Assembly: GCA_003641555.1 (NCBI GenBank)
Contig: QNAT01000060.1
Span: 1-7,192 of the forward strand
Direction of reading: 5' to 3'
DNA from: Thermotoga sp.
GTDB taxonomy: Bacteria; Thermotogota; Thermotogae; B3-G13
Length of the DNA stretch: 7,192 nt
This document shows positions 5,611-7,192 of the stretch, in pieces. The notes beneath the pieces were generated by a model, which saw only the letters and a list, made by a program, of their open reading frames with translations, did not search any database and was not told the DNA's origin. The position numbers were made by a program, and so were the translations under genes. Every line of letters starts with the position of its first letter. Position 1 is the first letter of the stretch.

Positions 5611-6870
5611 GTGAAAAAAAGTGTGATAATATCGGTTGGAACAGAGCATCTTCACGGTGAGATAACAGATACTAATGGGGTTTATGCATCTGCCGATTTG
5701 CACAAACTGGGAGTAGAGGTGATAAGGCGCATTGTAGTGGGTGATAATGAAGAAGAGCTCATAAAGGCTTTGAAAAATAATGGGGATGTCGACCTACTCG
5801 TGATACTTGGTGGTCTGGGCCCCACTCGTGATGATATGACCAAGTCAACAGTCGCTGACTACTTTTCTAAGAAACTTGTGAGAAGTGAAAAGGCATATCA
5901 AAATATGAAAAGATATTGCAGCAGTAGAAATATATCTCCTAACGAGACGATAGAAGAACAGAGCCTTGTTCCAGAGGGTTCGATCGTTTTCGAAAACATC
6001 TATGGAACGGCTTGTGGATTTGCATTCGAAGAAAATGGAACCATAATAGCCCTTTTTCCTGGACCGCGCAATGAATTCAAATATACTTTCGATGGCTTCG
6101 TTCATTATCTGGAAAAAGAACTGAAAATAAAAGAAATACTCTTCGATAAAAAGATATATTTTTATGGGATAGGAGAATATACGATAGCGAAAGGATTGGA
6201 TGATATTGTATCGAAGTTTGGTTATTCTCACATTGCGACATACGTGCATCCAGGAGAGGTGGAATTGAGGATATCTCTGGAATGCAAGGATGAGCAAGAA
6301 TTCGAAGAAAGGGTGAGTCCTATCCTCGAGGTCATAAAAAGCAGGTTTGATGAATACATAGGAGGATATGATGATAAGACGGCGGTGAATACACTTGGTG
6401 AAATGTTGAAAAAGGAAGGGCATACTATCTCGGTGGCTGAATCGGTAACAGGGGGCAAGGTAGCAGGTGAGATAATTAGTGTACCCGGGAGTTCAACATA
6501 TTTCAAGGGTGGACTTATAGTTTATACTGATGAAGTTAAAAAAGATATTCTTAAAGTTGATGCAAGTATTTTGAGTGATTATGGAGCAGTGAGTGCAGAA
6601 TGTGCAAAAGAGATGGCATTGCGGGTCAGAGAACTGTTTCATACCCCGGTAGGTCTATCTACCACAGGCTACGCTGGTCCAGATGGTGGAACTCCTGAAA
6701 ACCCAATAGGTACTGTGTACATAGCTGTGAATATAAATGAAATGGTGTCTGTTAAAAAATATGCTTTTCCTGGTGATAGAAATACAGTAAGAGAGCGAGC
6801 CTCAAAAACAGCCATCTTCGAAGTAATAAGGGCATTGAAGAATTGGTGTAACTATTCGGATATGAAGTAA
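5611..6870 (+). CDS. cinA: CinA-type protein: MoCF-like/ADP-ribose pyrophosphatase domain plus C-terminal NMN amidohydrolase-like domain
   Basis: At 419 residues this is full length for two-domain CinA. The N-terminal MoaB/MogA-like domain (COG1058, linked to ADP-ribose pyrophosphatase activity; about 1-168) shows GTEHLHGE (11-17 region), GDN (44-46), ILGGLGPTRDD (65-75), GTACG (132-136) and FPGPRNEF (149-156). A linker domain follows, then the PncC-like nicotinamide-nucleotide deamidase domain (about 256-413) with AESVTGG (276-282; Ser278 the expected nucleophile), PGSS, VYTDEVK (Tyr305, Lys310), GAVS (325-328), TGYAGPDGGT and RERAS. Several signatures deviate from the usual GTELLLGE, GTAPG, LPGVPxE and ESCTGG. 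Start GTG 5611 has AAAGGAGG (5596-5603) 7 nt upstream. In pyridine-nucleotide salvage it would clear ADP-ribose and recycle NMN; a competence role is known only in some Gram-positives. Confidence 0.93.
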   Translation: MKKSVIISVGTEHLHGEITDTNGVYASADLHKLGVEVIRRIVVGDNEEELIKALKNNGDVDLLVILGGLGPTRDDMTKSTVADYFSKKLVRSEKAYQNMKRYCSSRNISPNETIEEQSLVPEGSIVFENIYGTACGFAFEENGTIIALFPGPRNEFKYTFDGFVHYLEKELKIKEILFDKKIYFYGIGEYTIAKGLDDIVSKFGYSHIATYVHPGEVELRISLECKDEQEFEERVSPILEVIKSRFDEYIGGYDDKTAVNTLGEMLKKEGHTISVAESVTGGKVAGEIISVPGSSTYFKGGLIVYTDEVKKDILKVDASILSDYGAVSAECAKEMALRVRELFHTPVGLSTTGYAGPDGGTPENPIGTVYIAVNINEMVSVKKYAFPGDRNTVRERASKTAIFEVIRALKNWCNYSDMK

Positions 6871-6910
6871 AAAGATGTTGAATGTTAGATGATGTTACAT
6901 TACAAAAAGG

Positions 6911-7009
6911 AAAATATACTTATTCTACTCTAAAAAGTATATATTTGTTCGTAGCCGCAAAGATCTTGAACTGTCATTCGTAGGGACTGGTCTGAAATCA
7001 TGTCCCTAC
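6911..7009 (+). repeat. Second, partial copy of the dispersed intergenic repeat
   Basis: Bases 6920-6946 match 516-542 at 25 of 27 positions, and 6973-6991 match 570-589 with one missing T. The unmatched spacers between these blocks are nearly equal (26 and 27 nt), so the two copies align over about 75 bp. Within it, GTAGGGAC (6980-6987) and GTCCCTAC (7002-7009) form a perfect 8-bp hairpin with a 14-nt loop, the single-unit version of units 1 and 2. The right terminal repeat seen at 768-790 has no counterpart here, so this copy is truncated or is the simpler form. Confidence 0.7.
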
Positions 7010-7027
7010 AGTTTAGTGTATCCTGTT

Positions 7028-7101
7028 GAGGTTTTGACTTTAAGTCGGCATTACGAAATTTGCGTTAAGCTCAACTTTGCCAGACAAAAACTCAAAACTT
7101 C
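7028..7101 (+). other. Long nested imperfect stem-loop next to the terminator
   Basis: The outer arms 7028-7041 and 7088-7101 pair at 13 of 14 positions (one G-U, one C-C mismatch). After an AA/AA internal loop, GTC-GGCA (7044-7050) pairs with TGCC-A-GAC (7078-7085) around one bulged A, and TTACG (7051-7055) pairs with CGTTAA (7063-7068), one T bulged, across a 7-nt loop. The fold occupies all of 7028-7101, 3 nt before the terminator. No ORF lies here. It may be a structured 3' UTR, a small RNA, or a palindromic end of another element; the sequence does not decide. Confidence 0.45.
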
Positions 7102-7104
7102 AAT

Positions 7105-7130
7105 AATCACCGTAATCCTGGTGATTTTTT
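7105..7130 (+). terminator. Rho-independent terminator
   Basis: AATCACC (7105-7111) and GGTGATT (7120-7126) form a 7-bp stem with an 8-nt loop, running directly into six T residues (7125-7130) on the plus strand. It is 234 bp after the cinA stop and could end the cinA transcript or a short RNA from 6871-7101. On the minus strand the tail is ATTATTG, so it is at best a weak terminator in that direction. Confidence 0.75.
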
Positions 7131-7146
7131 CAAAAAGACGTAATTA

Positions 7147-7192
7147 CTACATCTTCGTTATCCGTTTAGGCGTCTTTATCCCCAGTTTCTTG
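7147..7192 (-). CDS. Possible 3' end of a minus-strand gene (14 codons visible)
   Basis: Reading leftward from the right edge, one frame gives KKLGIKTPKRITKM followed by TAG at 7149-7147. If real, the gene converges on cinA and the terminator at 7105-7130 separates the two transcripts. Another minus-strand frame closes earlier (ETGDKDA, then TAA), so the assignment is not secure. Too little is visible to name a family. Confidence 0.25.
   Translation of the reverse strand, partial: KKLGIKTPKRITKM

Noticed and set aside
5845..6423. A 192-codon minus-strand open frame inside cinA.
   Set aside because: It is antisense to a well-conserved gene, has no domain-like pattern or ribosome site, and is rich in His/Phe/Ile as expected from reverse reading of Asp/Glu/Lys codons.
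7064..7075. GTTAAGC and GCTCAAC match the integron attC core consensus GTTRRRY and RYYYAAC inside the 7028-7101 stem-loop.
   Set aside because: The two cores overlap and occur in the wrong order for one attC site (RYYYAAC should come first), and no integrase or cassette array is visible. Treated as chance.

Overview
This is an AT-rich bacterial window that looks chromosomal and mostly housekeeping. It has strong AGGAGG/GGAGGTG-type ribosome binding sites, ATA-rich isoleucine and AGA/AGG-rich arginine codon use, short gene gaps, and a GTG start on cinA. This fits a low-GC anaerobic or thermophilic bacterium. A Thermotogota-like host is my best guess, but it rests on general style and not on a marker gene.

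Layout from left to right. (1) 2-445, +: the C-terminal two thirds of an RluA-family pseudouridine synthase, cut by the left edge. (2) 446-813: non-coding, filled by a palindrome-rich element (about 510-790) with imperfect terminal inverted repeats. (3) 814-1752, +: a PfkB/ribokinase-family sugar kinase. (4) 1757-2587, -: a metallo-beta-lactamase-fold hydrolase, convergent with the kinase and 4 bp from it. (5) 2588-2883: a divergent regulatory region with a good sigma-70-type promoter and a near-palindromic operator overlapping the predicted transcription start. (6) 2884-5517, +: a three-gene operon of MarR regulator, ABC ATPase and ABC-2 permease, closed by a 14-bp perfect stem-loop at 5548-5581. 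(7) 5611-6870, +: cinA, a two-domain protein with several altered motif residues. (8) 6871-7192: non-coding DNA holding a partial second copy of the left-hand repeat, a long nested stem-loop (7028-7101) and, 3 nt later, a clean intrinsic terminator (7105-7130). The last 46 bases may be the 3' end of a minus-strand gene.

How the parts work together. The MarR-ABC-ABC2 genes form a plausible self-contained export module: the regulator probably represses its own promoter through the 2834-2857 palindrome and is relieved by a ligand that the transporter exports. The kinase, hydrolase and CinA have no obvious pathway link to the exporter or to each other; CinA would act in NAD(P)/ADP-ribose metabolite repair or salvage. 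The two copies of the dispersed repeat lie in the same orientation about 6.4 kb apart and bracket every complete gene in the window.

I do not see a clear novel defence or mobile system. The most worthwhile leads are the repeat/MITE-like element family, the MarR operator architecture, the structured element before the right-hand terminator, and motif substitutions in CinA, the hydrolase and the ATPase.
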